A DNA stretch of 64,000 nucleotides from an uncultured Jannaschia sp. (GCF_947494025.1 NZ_CANLTQ010000001.1:310001-374000); one strand, 5' to 3'. Positions 1-11,547 are shown, numbered from the stretch's first letter. A program made the numbers and translations. The notes: generated from the sequence alone by a model not told the origin.

Positions 1-922
1 CGACGCGCTGGGCGTCTGGGGGCATCGGCACGGAGTGGACACCATCCTGCTCGGGCACACGGCCGACGACGTGGCGGAAACGCTGCTGATGCGGCTGCGC
101 CGCGGCGCGGGGATCGACGGGCTCGCGCGGATGGCCGCCCGCTTCGGCGCGGCGCCGGTCTTCGGGCGTCCCTTTCTCCACCTCACGCGGGACATGCTGC
201 GCCGGCACCTTGCGGAGTGCGGGGTCACGCCGATCGAGGATCCGGCCAACGCGGACACGGCCTTCGAGCGCGTCCGGGTGCGTCAGGCAATCGCCGCGCT
301 CGAGCTCGACGCGGACACGCTCGCCCGGACGGCCGGTTTTCTCGACGACGCGCGCCGAAGCCTCGCCCGACGCACGGCTGACCTGGCCGGCGGGATCGTC
401 GCGGAGGATCGCGGGGATCTGCTTTTCGACCGCCCCGCCCTGCTCGGCCTGATCGCGGAGGAGCGGGAGCAGGCCCGGCGCCTCCTCCTCGCCGCGCTGC
501 GCTGGATCGGCGGGAGCGGGTACCCGCCGCGCACGGGGGAGATCGATCGCCTTCTCGACGGGCTGGGCAAGGGCGGGACGCGGACGCTCGCCGGATGCGT
601 GATCGGGGCGGAGGCGGAGGATCGCCTGCGCGTCGCCCGGGAGGCCGCCGCCGCCGGGCCGCCCGTGACGGTCGGAGAGGTCTGGGACGGTCGCTGGCGC
701 CTCGACGGGCCGGCCGGGCGCGGATCGACAATCGGAGCGCTCGGGGACGAGGTGGCGGCGACGCCCTGGCGCACGAGCGGCCTTCCGCGCCGGTCCCTCC
801 TGGCCTCGCCCGCGATCCGCGACGCGGACGGCGCGCTCGTGGCCGCGCCGCTGACCGGCTTGACGGAGGGCTGGACCGCGACGCCGCGTCGCCCCTTTGC
901 CGCGACCCTGATCAGCCGTTGA
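1..922 (+). CDS. tilS: tRNA(Ile)-lysidine synthase TilS, 5' end outside the window
   Basis: ATP-dependent ligase that attaches lysine to C34 of the CAU-anticodon tRNA(Ile), changing its decoding from AUG to AUA. The reading frame is open from base 2, so the start and the N-terminal PP-loop lie upstream. What is visible begins just before the family block HTADDVAETLLMRL (bases ~53-94), where the conserved His/Asp pair and the following Arg-rich stretch (RLRRGAG) of the N-terminal domain are recognisable. The rest is the divergent C-terminal part. A GTG at base 35 is internal, not a start. ftsH follows on the same strand after 74 bases, the usual tilS-ftsH order of Rhodobacterales. Identification is firm; length cannot be judged. 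Confidence 0.93.
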   Translation, partial: DALGVWGHRHGVDTILLGHTADDVAETLLMRLRRGAGIDGLARMAARFGAAPVFGRPFLHLTRDMLRRHLAECGVTPIEDPANADTAFERVRVRQAIAALELDADTLARTAGFLDDARRSLARRTADLAGGIVAEDRGDLLFDRPALLGLIAEEREQARRLLLAALRWIGGSGYPPRTGEIDRLLDGLGKGGTRTLAGCVIGAEAEDRLRVAREAAAAGPPVTVGEVWDGRWRLDGPAGRGSTIGALGDEVAATPWRTSGLPRRSLLASPAIRDADGALVAAPLTGLTEGWTATPRRPFAATLISR

Positions 923-946
923 ACGTGACCGCGAAGTGACTATCTT
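919..946 (+). promoter_or_regulatory. candidate promoter of ftsH
   Basis: TTGAAC (919-924) is followed after 16 bases by TATCTT (941-946), about 50 bases upstream of the ftsH start and overlapping the tilS stop. This fits a vegetative or heat-shock sigma promoter; ftsH is heat-inducible in many bacteria. It rests only on hexamer similarity. Confidence 0.4.
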
Positions 947-996
947 GCCCAAAGACCCAAACGCGGGCCCGACCCGTGCCGTTCGGAGGATTTTTC

Positions 997-2910
<1,914 letters not shown>

Positions 2911-2934
2911 TCGCGGCAACAATCACGGCATATC

Positions 2935-2960
2935 ACGGCCGGTCCCTCGGGGCCGGCCGT
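2935..2960 (+). terminator. intrinsic terminator after ftsH
   Basis: Perfect inverted repeat ACGGCCGG/CCGGCCGT enclosing a CCC-TC-GGG inner stem, starting 25 bases after the ftsH stop and followed by TTTG. The T-run is short, as is common in high-GC genomes. Confidence 0.65.
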
Positions 2961-3461
2961 TTGCCGTAGGCCCGGCAAGCCGGAACCGAAGCGAACGGAC
3001 ATCGTCGGCCTGACGTGAGGCTTGGCATCGTGCCCCCCCGTGCGGCGGTCTTTGTATCGAGAGCGGCGGATGCGCCGTAGCTCAACGTCGCAGGCCCTAA
3101 GGACACGAATCACGGCAGGCCGAACCGGCCGTTCCGCAGCTGGCTGCTCGCGGCCTATCCGCGTGGACCGAAGGTGCGGACGTGACAGGCCGCCTTGGTC
3201 TTCGTCGAGAAGTCCACCGGGATTGCCGGACCCGAACCGGCGCGACGGCTTCGGCGGGATTCGCGAACTCAGCCCTGTCCCGCCATCGACCGGTCGAAAC
3301 CCGGTCGTCGTCCGCGAGACGTAGGAAATCTGGAAGCGTCAAACGCGCGGCTCGGCGCCGACACATTGGTTCGAGCGGGACAACAACTTGCGGCTCGACG
3401 AGGGCGGGTCGCATCACGTCTACGACCGGCGAACCAGACGCATCCGGGCGGTGCCGTTCCG
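2961..3461. other. 500-bp stretch without a supported gene
   Basis: Between the ftsH terminator and the fhs upstream region no frame gives a protein I can recognise. The open frames here are rich in Arg, Pro and Ser and lack a plausible start or ribosome binding site. A block at ~3068-3080 (GCCGTAGCTCA) resembles the 5' arm of a tRNA but no T-arm follows. Decayed coding sequence is possible on either strand. Confidence 0.5.
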
Positions 3462-3545
3462 TCAGGCCAGAGCCAGCCCCACCGCGAGGGCGAGCGCGGC
3501 GCCGGTGGCGAAGCCGGCATGGATCAGGAGGCTGGCGGTGTTCAT
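3462..3545 (-). CDS. possible 27-aa hydrophobic peptide
   Basis: A short frame beginning at an ATG at 3545 encodes a peptide that is almost wholly one hydrophobic helix (HAGFATGAALALAVGLALA at its C-terminus), the composition expected of a small membrane peptide. No clear Shine-Dalgarno sequence precedes it, and it lies in a poorly coding gap, so it may be chance. I do not recognise it. It is transcribed away from fhs. Confidence 0.25.
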   Translation of the reverse strand: MNTASLLIHAGFATGAALALAVGLALA

Positions 3546-3778
3546 GGTCGATCCAATCCGTAACTCGACGTGCATGCGCCGATCGTTCCAGTAAATGTCG
3601 CGGGCCAACCCTCGGTTCGCCGCAGGAGTTCCGCGACCTTCGGGCGCATCCACCGCTCCCCGGACACGACGCCACGCGACGCGGGCGGCAGGCGGAATGT
3701 CGGTTTCCGCCTTGATCGCGGGACGGCCCCCGATACGAGTGCGGTAGGAACGCGCGCAGCCCATCGGAGGAGATCGCC

Positions 3779-5455
3779 ATGGCCCCCAGGACCGACATCG
3801 AGATCGCGCGCGCGGCGCGGAAGCGGCCGATCCAGGAGATCGGCGCGGCAATCGGGATCGGGAGCGACGACCTCCTGCCCTACGGCCACGACAAGGCGAA
3901 GGTCGGCCAACGCTTCATCGATAGCGTGCAGGACCGCCCCAACGGCAAGCTGATCCTCGTCACGGCGATCAATCCTACGCCTGCGGGCGAGGGCAAGACG
4001 ACCACGACCGTCGGCCTGGGCGACGGGCTGAACGCGATCGGCAAGCGCGCGATGATCTGCATCCGCGAGGCCTCGCTCGGGCCGAACTTCGGCATGAAGG
4101 GCGGCGCGGCGGGGGGCGGCTACGCGCAGATCGTGCCGATGGAGGAAATGAACCTCCACTTCACCGGCGACTTCCATGCGATCACCAGCGCGCATTCCCT
4201 GCTCGCCGCGATGATCGACAACCACATCTACTGGGGCAACGAACTCGAGATCGACACACGCCGCGTCGTCTGGCGCCGCGTGGTCGACATGAACGACCGG
4301 GCGCTGCGTCAGGTCACGGCCTCGCTCGGCGGCGTGTCGAACGGCTTCCCGCGCGAGACCGGCTTCGACATCACCGTGGCCTCCGAGGTGATGGCCTGCC
4401 TGTGTCTCGCCACCGATCTGGGCGACCTCCAGACGCGGCTGGGCAACATGATCGTGGCCTATCGACGCGACCGCAGCCCGGTCCATTGCCGCGACATCAA
4501 GGCCGACGGCGCGATGACGGTGCTCCTGAAGGACGCGATGCAGCCGAACCTCGTGCAGACGCTGGAGAACAACCCGGCCTTCGTGCATGGCGGGCCCTTC
4601 GCCAACATCGCGCATGGCTGCAACTCGGTGATCGCCACGACCACGGCCCTGAAGCTCGCCGATTTCGTGGTGACCGAGGCGGGCTTCGGCGCGGATCTGG
4701 GCGCCGAGAAGTTCATGAACATCAAGTGCCGCAAGGCCGGCCTTGCCCCCGACTGCGTCGTGCTCGTGGCGACGGTGCGGGCGATGAAGATGAACGGCGG
4801 CGTCGCCAAGGGCGATCTCGGGCAGGAGAACGTGGAGGCGGTGGAGGCCGGCTGCGCCAATCTCGGCCGCCACATCGGCAACGTAAAAAGTTTCGGCGTG
4901 CCCGTCGTCGTCTGCATCAACCACTTCACCGGCGACTCGGAGGCCGAGATCGACGCGGTGCGGAACTACGTCGCGAGCCAGGGGTCGGAGGCAATCGTTT
5001 CGAAGCACTGGGCCGACGGCTCCAAGGGGTCCGAGGCGCTGGCACGGCGGGTGGCGAAGATCGCGGAGGCCGGCACGGCGAACTTCGCGCCGCTCTATCC
5101 TGACAAGATGCCGCTTTTCCAGAAGATCGAGACCATCGCCAAACGCATCTACCACGCCGACGAGGTGCTGGCCGACAAGAAGCTGCGCGATCAGCTCCAC
5201 GCATGGGAGGAGCAGGGCTACGGCCACCTGCCGATCTGCATGGCGAAGACGCAGTATTCCTTTTCGACCGATCCGAATCTGCGGGGCGCGCCGACAGGCC
5301 ATTCGGTTCCGGTGCGGGAGGTGCGGTTGTCCGCCGGGGCGGGCTTTGTGGTGGTCATCTGCGGCGAGATCATGACGATGCCGGGCCTGCCGCGCGTGCC
5401 GAGCGCGGAGAACATCCGGCTGAACGCGGAGGGCGAGGTCGAGGGGCTGTTCTGA
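3779..5455 (+). CDS. fhs: formate--tetrahydrofolate ligase
   Basis: Makes 10-formyl-THF from formate, THF and ATP in the cytoplasm. 558 aa, full family length. The P-loop ([17 protein letters not shown], ~63-79) is intact, followed by the conserved segment [17 protein letters not shown]. The ATG at 3779 is preceded by GGAGGAG. folD begins 70 bases downstream on the same strand, so the pair interconverts formate and the C1-folate pool, in either a formate-assimilating or a C1-oxidising direction. Rhodobacteraceae commonly keep this pair for demethylation of methylated compounds. Identification is secure. Confidence 0.97.
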   Translation: MAPRTDIEIARAARKRPIQEIGAAIGIGSDDLLPYGHDKAKVGQRFIDSVQDRPNGKLILVTAINPTPAGEGKTTTTVGLGDGLNAIGKRAMICIREASLGPNFGMKGGAAGGGYAQIVPMEEMNLHFTGDFHAITSAHSLLAAMIDNHIYWGNELEIDTRRVVWRRVVDMNDRALRQVTASLGGVSNGFPRETGFDITVASEVMACLCLATDLGDLQTRLGNMIVAYRRDRSPVHCRDIKADGAMTVLLKDAMQPNLVQTLENNPAFVHGGPFANIAHGCNSVIATTTALKLADFVVTEAGFGADLGAEKFMNIKCRKAGLAPDCVVLVATVRAMKMNGGVAKGDLGQENVEAVEAGCANLGRHIGNVKSFGVPVVVCINHFTGDSEAEIDAVRNYVASQGSEAIVSKHWADGSKGSEALARRVAKIAEAGTANFAPLYPDKMPLFQKIETIAKRIYHADEVLADKKLRDQLHAWEEQGYGHLPICMAKTQYSFSTDPNLRGAPTGHSVPVREVRLSAGAGFVVVICGEIMTMPGLPRVPSAENIRLNAEGEVEGLF

Positions 5456-5525
5456 TCGCCGCGTCGGTGGCGTCCCGGACAGGGCTTCGTATAGAAGACC
5501 GCGACATTGCCGCGAAGGAGAGCCC

Positions 5526-6416
5526 ATGACCGCCACGATCATCGACGGGAAGGCTTTCGCCGCGCGCCTGCGCGGACGGATCGCGGAAGAGGTCGCGCGG
5601 GTGAAGGCGGCCGGCGTGACGCCGGGGCTCGCCGTCGTGCTGGTGGGCGACGACCCGGCCAGCGCGGTCTACGTGCGCAACAAGGGCCGTCAGACCGCGG
5701 AAGTCGGGATGGAGAGCTTCGAGCACCGCCTGCCCGACGACACGGCGGAGGCGGATCTCCTTGAATTGATCGCCCGGCTCAACACCGATCCGAAGGTGCA
5801 TGGCATCCTCTGCCAGCTGCCGCTGCCCGCGCATATCCAGACGGACAGGGTGCTGGCCGCGATCGACGTGGCCAAGGACGTGGACGGGTTCCACGTCTCG
5901 AATGTCGGCCTGCTCTCGACCGGGCAGAAGGCGCTCGTCCCCTGCACGCCGCTCGGCTGCCTGATGATGCTGCGCGCGCAGCTGGGCTCGCTCGCGGGGC
6001 TGGAGGCGGTGGTGATCGGACGGTCCAACATCGTCGGCAAGCCGATGGCGCAGCTTCTGCTAGGCGATTCTGCGACGGTGACGGTCGCGCATTCGCGCAC
6101 CCGGGATCTGGGCGAAGTCGTGCGGCGCGCCGACATCGTCGTGGCCGCGGTCGGCCGGCCGCGGATGGTGCCGGGCGACTGGATCAAGCCGGGGGCGACG
6201 GTGATCGACGTGGGCATCAACCGCGCCGCGGGCGAGGCCGGCGCGACGCGGCTCGTCGGCGATTGCGACTTCGAGAGCTGCGCGGCGGTCGCGGGCGCGA
6301 TCACGCCGGTTCCGGGCGGCGTCGGCCCCATGACCATCGCCTGTCTCCTCGCCAACACGCTGACCGCATGTTGCCGCGCGCACGGGCTGGCCGAACCGGA
6401 CGGGCTGGCGGCCTGA
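5526..6416 (+). CDS. folD: bifunctional methylenetetrahydrofolate dehydrogenase/cyclohydrolase FolD
   Basis: Oxidises 5,10-methylene-THF with NADP+ and hydrolyses the methenyl product to 10-formyl-THF. 296 aa. Visible family marks are the catalytic Y-x-x-x-K segment (YVRNKGRQ, ~43-50), [18 protein letters not shown], the nucleotide-binding [14 protein letters not shown] (~160-173) and the C-terminal PGGVGPMT. The ATG follows GAAGGAGAGCCC. It is probably cotranscribed with fhs; together they form a complete formate to methylene-THF route. Confidence 0.97.
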   Translation: MTATIIDGKAFAARLRGRIAEEVARVKAAGVTPGLAVVLVGDDPASAVYVRNKGRQTAEVGMESFEHRLPDDTAEADLLELIARLNTDPKVHGILCQLPLPAHIQTDRVLAAIDVAKDVDGFHVSNVGLLSTGQKALVPCTPLGCLMMLRAQLGSLAGLEAVVIGRSNIVGKPMAQLLLGDSATVTVAHSRTRDLGEVVRRADIVVAAVGRPRMVPGDWIKPGATVIDVGINRAAGEAGATRLVGDCDFESCAAVAGAITPVPGGVGPMTIACLLANTLTACCRAHGLAEPDGLAA

Positions 6417-6454
6417 GGCGGCCGGAGCCGGTCCCGGCGGCCGCCCGGACCCGG

Positions 6455-7204
6455 TCAGGCGTCGAGATACGCCTCCACCGTGGCCTCGAACTCGCGCGGC
6501 TTCTCGGCGTGGAGCCAGTGTCCCGCATCGGGGATCTTCGCGAATCGGGCGGCGGGGAACAGGGCCTTGATCCGGTCGCGATGCGCGGGGCGGACATAAT
6601 CGCTCGCCCCGCCCGAAAGAAAGAGCGCGGCACCCTCGAACCGGCCCTCGATCTCGGGAAAGCCCACGATCTTCGGCATTTCCCGTTCCAGCACGTCGAG
6701 GTTGAGCGTCCAGCGCCGCGCCTTCACGTCGAGCGATTGCAGCAGGAACGCGCGGGTGCTGGTGTCGGACACGTCGTCCAGCTGCGCCGCGGCGTCGGAG
6801 CGGCGGGTCACGGCGGAAAGATCGACATCCCGCATGGCCGCGATCAGATGCGCCTGCGTGTGGCCGTAGGCCACCGGGGCGATATCGGCGACGATCAGAC
6901 GGCGCAGGTGCGCGGGTTCCGTCAAAGCGAGGACCATCGCCGCCTTGCCGCCCATCGAATGGCCGAGCACGTCGTGCGGCACGTCGCCGATCACCTCCGC
7001 CAGATCGGCGGCCATGTCGGCGTAGCCGTTGCTGTCGAACCATGGACTCGACCCGTGGTTGCGCATGTCGACGGCCACGACCTGGCGCGATGCCGCGAGA
7101 TGGCGCGCGATGACGTTCCAGTTCCGGGCCGAGCCGAAAAGCCCGTGCACGATCAGCAGCGGAGGCTTCTTGGTGGGCGCGCCGTGTCGGATCGAATGCA
7201 ACAT
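6455..7204 (-). CDS. alpha/beta-fold hydrolase (YbfF-like esterase)
   Basis: 249-aa soluble alpha/beta hydrolase. The order of motifs is HGLFGSARNW (oxyanion-hole loop, ~21-30), DMRNHGSSP, the nucleophile elbow GHSMGG (~90-95, Ser nucleophile) and the catalytic His in AGHWLHAEKP near the C-terminus. This pattern matches the YbfF/acyl-CoA esterase group; the substrate is unknown. I chose the ATG at 7204 (MLHSIRHG) because the alternative at 7270 only adds a Pro/Arg-rich leader that overlaps the divergent gene at 7269. Confidence 0.85.
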   Translation of the reverse strand: MLHSIRHGAPTKKPPLLIVHGLFGSARNWNVIARHLAASRQVVAVDMRNHGSSPWFDSNGYADMAADLAEVIGDVPHDVLGHSMGGKAAMVLALTEPAHLRRLIVADIAPVAYGHTQAHLIAAMRDVDLSAVTRRSDAAAQLDDVSDTSTRAFLLQSLDVKARRWTLNLDVLEREMPKIVGFPEIEGRFEGAALFLSGGASDYVRPAHRDRIKALFPAARFAKIPDAGHWLHAEKPREFEATVEAYLDA

Positions 7205-7268
7205 CAGCGCTGCGTAGCCCCGCGCCATCGCGATTGCCAGCGGGGGGGGCGCAAGTTTACGTCGGGGC

Positions 7269-7757
7269 ATGAATCAGCCGATCCAACGCCTCCGCGCGTC
7301 CCTTCCCCGCCGTGCGACCAGCCTCGCCATCCATCTCGCGCTCGGCGGGATGCTGGTGTGGATCGCCGTGACGTCCGCGACGATGCCCTTCGCGTGGCGG
7401 GCGATCCTGCTCGGCTTCGGAACGGGGCTCGTCATCCTTGCCCGCGAGGGCTGGTGCGAATCCGCGCAGGCGCTGATTCTGACCACGGAGGGCCTGCATC
7501 AGGAGAACGGCGAGGTCATCGCGCCCTTCGATCTGATCGCTTCCGTGGATCGCGGGGTCTTCGCGTTCAAGCCGTCGAACGGTTTCGTGCTTCGCCTGAC
7601 GCGCCCCGTCGGCTTCGCCTGGACGCCCGGGATGTGGTGGCGTGTGGGGCGTCGCGTCGGCGTGGGGGGTGTGACGAGCGGTGCCGGGGCGAAGTCGATG
7701 GCCGACACGCTGGCAATGATGATCGTGGAACGGGACAAGCAGCGTCCAGCCGGATAA
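7269..7757 (+). CDS. conserved hypothetical membrane protein
   Basis: 162 aa. Two adjacent hydrophobic segments (~18-37 and ~42-60) suggest a two-helix hairpin near the N-terminus, followed by a soluble ~100-residue part that reads like a PH-like module seen in small membrane proteins (segment ALILTTEGLHQENGEVIAPF, then RPVGFAW). The last 25 residues are polar. I do not recognise a named family. It is convergent with cobT (42-base gap), divergent from the hydrolase, and probably monocistronic. Confidence 0.75.
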   Translation: MNQPIQRLRASLPRRATSLAIHLALGGMLVWIAVTSATMPFAWRAILLGFGTGLVILAREGWCESAQALILTTEGLHQENGEVIAPFDLIASVDRGVFAFKPSNGFVLRLTRPVGFAWTPGMWWRVGRRVGVGGVTSGAGAKSMADTLAMMIVERDKQRPAG

Positions 7758-7798
7758 GCCCGACGACAGCCGTCCACGGACGGTCGCCCTGCCCCGCG

Positions 7799-8800
7799 TC
7801 AGCCGGCGGACACCGCGGCCTCCGCGAAGGTGGCCATGCCGGAATGGCAGGCGAGAGCGCCGCGCAGGATCTGGATCGCCAGCGCCGCGCCCGACCCCTC
7901 CCCCAGACGCAGTCCGAGATCGAGGAGCGGGACGAGGCCCAACGCCTCGAGCATCCGCGCATGGGAACCCTCGGCCGACAGATGACCCGCGAGGCAGTGG
8001 TCGAGCGCGCCCGGCACCTCCGTCCACAGACACAGCGCCGCCGCCGAGCAGATGAACCCGTCGAGGATCACCGGCACGCGGTGCGCCCGGGCGCCGGCGA
8101 TGGCCCCGGCCATCGCCGCGATCTCCCGCCCGCCGAGCGCGGCGAGCACCTCGAAGCCGCTTCGGGCGGGATTGGCGGCAAGACCTGCGGCGATCGCCGC
8201 CTCCTTCCGCATCAGGCCCGCATCGTCCACCCCTGTCCCCCGTCCGGCCCAGCCCGTTCCGCCAAGAAGCGCCGAAGCGATGGCCGCCGCCGAGGTCGTG
8301 TTGCCGATGCCCATCTCGCCGGTGACGAGGACGTCCGCCGACGGATCCACCGCGCGCCAGCCGGTCGCGAAAGCGTCGCACATCTCCGCCTCCGACATGG
8401 CCGGGCCGCGGGTGAAATCCGCGGTCGGGCGGTCGAGGGCGAGGGCATGCACCTCCATCCGGGCCCCGGCGAGATCCGAGAGGCGGTTGATCGCCGCGCC
8501 CCCCGCCCGGAAGTTGCCGACCATCTGCGCCGTCACCTCGGCCGGGAAGGCGCTGACGCCTTGCGCCGCGACGCCGTGGTTGCCGGCGAAGACCAGCACC
8601 TGCGGCGCGTCGAGCGCGGGGCGCGGATCGCCGGCCCAGCCTGCGCACCAGATCGCCAGGTTTTCGAGCCGCCCGAGGGCGCCGGGAGGCTTGGTGAGCT
8701 GCCCGTTGCGCTCTGCGGCGGCCTGTCTCGCAGCGAGGTCGGGGCCGGGCATGTCGTCCAGGGCGGCGCGCAGGTCGGCGAAGGTGGCGAAATCGGTCAT
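7799..8800 (-). CDS. cobT: nicotinate-nucleotide--dimethylbenzimidazole phosphoribosyltransferase
   Basis: Activates dimethylbenzimidazole to alpha-ribazole phosphate for the lower axial ligand of cobalamin (CobU in the Pseudomonas denitrificans naming). 333 aa. The family motif [12 protein letters not shown] (near residue 156) and the glycine-rich regions [17 protein letters not shown] and [13 protein letters not shown] are present. It is divergent from cobS across a short gap (8801-8892) that does not contain a recognisable cobalamin riboswitch. cobT and cobS catalyse consecutive steps of nucleotide-loop assembly. Confidence 0.95.
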   Translation of the reverse strand: MTDFATFADLRAALDDMPGPDLAARQAAAERNGQLTKPPGALGRLENLAIWCAGWAGDPRPALDAPQVLVFAGNHGVAAQGVSAFPAEVTAQMVGNFRAGGAAINRLSDLAGARMEVHALALDRPTADFTRGPAMSEAEMCDAFATGWRAVDPSADVLVTGEMGIGNTTSAAAIASALLGGTGWAGRGTGVDDAGLMRKEAAIAAGLAANPARSGFEVLAALGGREIAAMAGAIAGARAHRVPVILDGFICSAAALCLWTEVPGALDHCLAGHLSAEGSHARMLEALGLVPLLDLGLRLGEGSGAALAIQILRGALACHSGMATFAEAAVSAG

Positions 8801-8892
8801 GGGCGCTCCGTCAATCGTGGTCCGTCGCCGTCTTTACCGGCAGCGGTGGCAGCGATATGCGACGGGACGTCCCTTCACCAGCCGGGTGCGAC

Positions 8893-9624
8893 ATGAGCCT
8901 GAGATCCGACCTCGACGCCGCCGCGATGCTCCTGACCCGCCTGCCCGTCCGGGGCACGCCGAGCGCGCGCGCCGCCGACGCCGCCTGGGCCTGGCCCGTC
9001 ATCGGCCTGCTCGTCGGCTTCGTCGCTGCCGCCTGCGGCTGGCTCGTGTGGGGGTTCGGTGCGACGCAGGCCGTGGCGGCGGCGGTGACGGTGGCGGTCT
9101 CCGTCCTGCTTTCCGGTGCGCTGCACGAGGACGGACTCGCGGACACGGCCGACGGGCTTTGGGGCGGCGGGGACCGTGCGCGACGACTTGAGATCATGCG
9201 CGACAGCCGGATCGGCACCTACGGCACGATCGCGCTCGTCCTGTCGCTGATGCTGCGCTGGTCGCTAGTGGCGACGGCACTGATGCAGGGGCAGTTCTTC
9301 GCGGTCGTCGTGACCGCCGCGCTGGTCAGCCGCGCGCCGATGGCGGTGGCGATGCGGTGGCTTCCGGCGGCCCGCGCGGACGGGCTGTCGCGCGGGACCG
9401 GACGCCCCCCGGCCCGGGCGACCTACATGGCGGCTGGACTGGCGATCGGGGCGCTCGCCCTGCACGGGGCGCACGGCCTGCTCGCGGGCGCGCTCGTCGT
9501 GGCCGCGCTTTGGGGGCTCGGCCACCTCGCCCGTACCCGGATCGGCGGACAGACGGGCGACGTGCTGGGCGCGGTGCAGCAATTCTCCGAGATCGCCGTT
9601 CTCGTCGCCCTGACGAGCGGCTAG
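8893..9624 (+). CDS. cobS: adenosylcobinamide-GDP ribazoletransferase (cobalamin synthase)
   Basis: Integral membrane enzyme joining adenosylcobinamide-GDP with alpha-ribazole to finish the coenzyme. 243 aa from the ATG at 8893 (MSLRSDLDAAAMLLTRLP, matching the family's opening). An in-frame ATG at 8857 would add 12 polar residues, and neither start has a clear ribosome binding site. The acidic metal-binding motif DGLADTADGLWGGGD (~75-89) followed by RLEIMRDSRIGTYG is diagnostic, and there are several TM helices. The DnaJ-type gene starts 10 bases after its stop, so the two may be cotranscribed. Confidence 0.93.
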   Translation: MSLRSDLDAAAMLLTRLPVRGTPSARAADAAWAWPVIGLLVGFVAAACGWLVWGFGATQAVAAAVTVAVSVLLSGALHEDGLADTADGLWGGGDRARRLEIMRDSRIGTYGTIALVLSLMLRWSLVATALMQGQFFAVVVTAALVSRAPMAVAMRWLPAARADGLSRGTGRPPARATYMAAGLAIGALALHGAHGLLAGALVVAALWGLGHLARTRIGGQTGDVLGAVQQFSEIAVLVALTSG

Positions 9625-9634
9625 GAGACACGCC

Positions 9635-10312
9635 ATGACCCTCTGGGCCCGCATCCTCGCCGCGCTCGCGAGCCTTGCCCCGGGCGAGGCGTTGTCGAAC
9701 CTGTTCGACCGCCTGCGCGCCCCGCCCGAGCGTTCGGTCGCCTTCACCATCGCGGTGATCGCCCTCGGCGCGAAGATGGCCAAGGCCGACGGCCATGTGA
9801 GCCGGGCCGAGGTCGCCGCGTTCCGCGAGGTCTTCACCATCCCGCCCGAGGAGGAGGACAACGCCGCACGCGTTTTCGACCTCGCCCGCACGGATGTCGC
9901 CGGTTTCGAGGACTACGCGCGCCGCATCCGCCGGATGTTCGAGAGCGACCGCGAGACGCTGTGCGACCTCATGGACGGGTTGTTCCACATCGCCATGGCC
10001 GACGGCACCTACCACGAGGGCGAGGACGCTTTCCTTGCCCGCGTCGCCGCGATCTTCGGTCTGAGCGACCGGGAGTTCCGCTCCCTCCGGGCCCGATTCG
10101 GCGCGGGCGAGCCCGATTGCTACGACGTGCTGGGCGTGGCGCCGGGCACGCCGATGCCCGAGATCCGCGCCGCCTGGCGCCAGGCGGTGCGGGAAACGCA
10201 TCCCGACCGGATGATGGCGCGGGGCCTGCCCGAGGAGGCGGTGAAACTTGCGGAGAAGCGGCTCGTCGCCATCAACCGCGCCTGGGAGCGGATACAGGCC
10301 GGCAACGTCTGA
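9635..10312 (+). CDS. TerB-like/DnaJ-domain protein (DjlA-like)
   Basis: 225 aa. Residues ~20-150 read as a TerB-like helical domain (IAVIALGAKMAKADGHVSRAE, and a second acidic helix MADGTYHEGEDAF). Residues ~163-225 form a C-terminal J domain (YDVLGVAPGTPMPEIRAAWR) with the Hsp70-stimulating HPD tripeptide (THPDRMMARG). This is the DjlA architecture without the N-terminal TM anchor, so it is probably a cytosolic DnaK cochaperone. The ATG follows TAGGAGACACGCC. Short spacing to cobS suggests read-through; the functional link to B12 is unclear. Confidence 0.88.
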   Translation: MTLWARILAALASLAPGEALSNLFDRLRAPPERSVAFTIAVIALGAKMAKADGHVSRAEVAAFREVFTIPPEEEDNAARVFDLARTDVAGFEDYARRIRRMFESDRETLCDLMDGLFHIAMADGTYHEGEDAFLARVAAIFGLSDREFRSLRARFGAGEPDCYDVLGVAPGTPMPEIRAAWRQAVRETHPDRMMARGLPEEAVKLAEKRLVAINRAWERIQAGNV

Positions 10313-10368
10313 GCGTCGCGACCCCGGCCGGTCTTGACCCGCCCGGCCCCCGATCCATCTCCCACGGC

Positions 10369-10707
10369 ATGAGGTACTTCGCGTTCGCCCTCCTCCTCGC
10401 CCTGCCCGCCCACGCGCAGGACACGCCGCCCGACGAAGGCTCCTCGATGGAGCGGGGCCTGCGCCTGTTCATGGACGGCCTGCGCGAAGAGGTGGAACCG
10501 GCCCTGCGCGGTTTCCGGGGACTGGCCGAGGAGGCGCGTCCCTATCTGGAAGAGTTGCAGCGCAACCTGGGCGACGTGGTCGAGGATGTCGACGCCTACG
10601 AGGCGCCGGAAATCCTCGAGAACGGCGACATCCTGATCCGCCGGAAGGATCCGCTGACCGTCGATCCGGAGCCCGAGGCGACCCCGGACGGATCGGTCGA
10701 CCTCTAG
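10369..10707 (+). CDS. small secreted hypothetical protein
   Basis: 112 aa with an N-terminal signal peptide (hydrophobic ~3-14, cleavage expected after AHAQ). The mature part is acidic and helical, with SSMERGLRLFMDGLREEVEP and an AEEARPYLEELQRNL repeat-like helix, ending in an ILENGDILIRRK strand. Small exported proteins of this layout, often carrying a misleading AAA+ ATPase label, are known in Rhodobacterales; there is no P-loop here. Its stop overlaps the stop of the convergent pcs gene. Function unknown, probably periplasmic. Confidence 0.78.
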   Translation: MRYFAFALLLALPAHAQDTPPDEGSSMERGLRLFMDGLREEVEPALRGFRGLAEEARPYLEELQRNLGDVVEDVDAYEAPEILENGDILIRRKDPLTVDPEPEATPDGSVDL

Positions 10708-11396
10708 CTTCGTTTCTCGGTCACCTGCTGCACCAGACCGGCGCAGAGCAGGTAGAGGCTGCAAACTGCGAAGGTCCATCCCAGTACTTCGCCCAGCCCG
10801 AACTCGCCCCAGGCCGCGATCAGCGCCAGCACCATCCACGCCGTGGTGATCGCCAGCGTAAGCGCCCGCCAGCGCGTCGTTCGCACCGGATGGACGAACC
10901 GCCAGGGCATGAACATCGCGACCGAGAGGACGATCGACACGCCGAGCGTCAGCCACGGGTTCGGCTCCAGCACGAAGACCACGAGCGCCACCATGTTCCA
11001 GCAGCCGGGGAACCCCTCGAAGCTCGCATCCGGGGTCTTCATCCGCGTGTCGCAGAAATACAGCGCGCTGGCGAACGGTACCACGATCAGGATGCCCCAG
11101 CCCGGCCAGCCCGGCACGAGGCCGCTCGCATAAAGCGCGTAGACCGGGATGAAGACGTAGGTCAGGTAGTCGATGATGAGGTCGAGCAGCACCCCGTCGA
11201 ACCGCGCCGCGTGCAGCGTCACGTCCCAGCGGCGGGCAAGCGGGCCGTCCACGCCGTCGACGATCAACGCCATCAGAAGCCACAGGAACATGCCCGACCA
11301 GGCCCCGTCCACCGCCGCCAGAAGCGACAGCATCGCGAAGACCGCACCGGTGGCGGTCAGGAGATGGACGGAGAGAGCGCGGGTACGGGGCCACAT
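10704..11396 (-). CDS. pcs: phosphatidylcholine synthase (CDP-alcohol phosphatidyltransferase)
   Basis: Condenses choline with CDP-diacylglycerol to make phosphatidylcholine in one step at the inner membrane, a route typical of Rhizobiales and Rhodobacterales. 230 aa, with about seven hydrophobic segments. The CDP-alcohol transferase signature is seen as DGVDGPLARR followed by the spaced acidic residues of the Pcs variant (DGVLLDLIIDYLTY). Further Pcs-type features are ALYFCDTRMKTPD, GFPGCWNMVA and FVHPVRT. I chose the ATG at 11396 (MWPRTRALSVH); upstream in-frame codons run into the argD leader. It is divergent from argD. Confidence 0.9.
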   Translation of the reverse strand: MWPRTRALSVHLLTATGAVFAMLSLLAAVDGAWSGMFLWLLMALIVDGVDGPLARRWDVTLHAARFDGVLLDLIIDYLTYVFIPVYALYASGLVPGWPGWGILIVVPFASALYFCDTRMKTPDASFEGFPGCWNMVALVVFVLEPNPWLTLGVSIVLSVAMFMPWRFVHPVRTTRWRALTLAITTAWMVLALIAAWGEFGLGEVLGWTFAVCSLYLLCAGLVQQVTEKRS

Positions 11397-11547
11397 GCTG
11401 TTAACCCTTGCCCGTTCGGTCGGGCGATGTCGAGGGACGGTCGATCGATTGCGGGCCGGGCGCGTTCGGGACGCGCCCTCCGAATTGACAGATACCGGTA
11501 ATTCCGCCACGCCGGACGCCTGAACCCGCAACCCCAGAGGCCCGGCC

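Noticed and set aside
3060-3135. tRNA-like block (GCCGTAGCTCA)
   Set aside because: No T-arm consensus or acceptor pairing follows within tRNA length, so it is not a tRNA gene.
8801-8892. Possible second cobalamin riboswitch between cobT and cobS
   Set aside because: The gap is too short and lacks the B12 box and the GCCACTG element.
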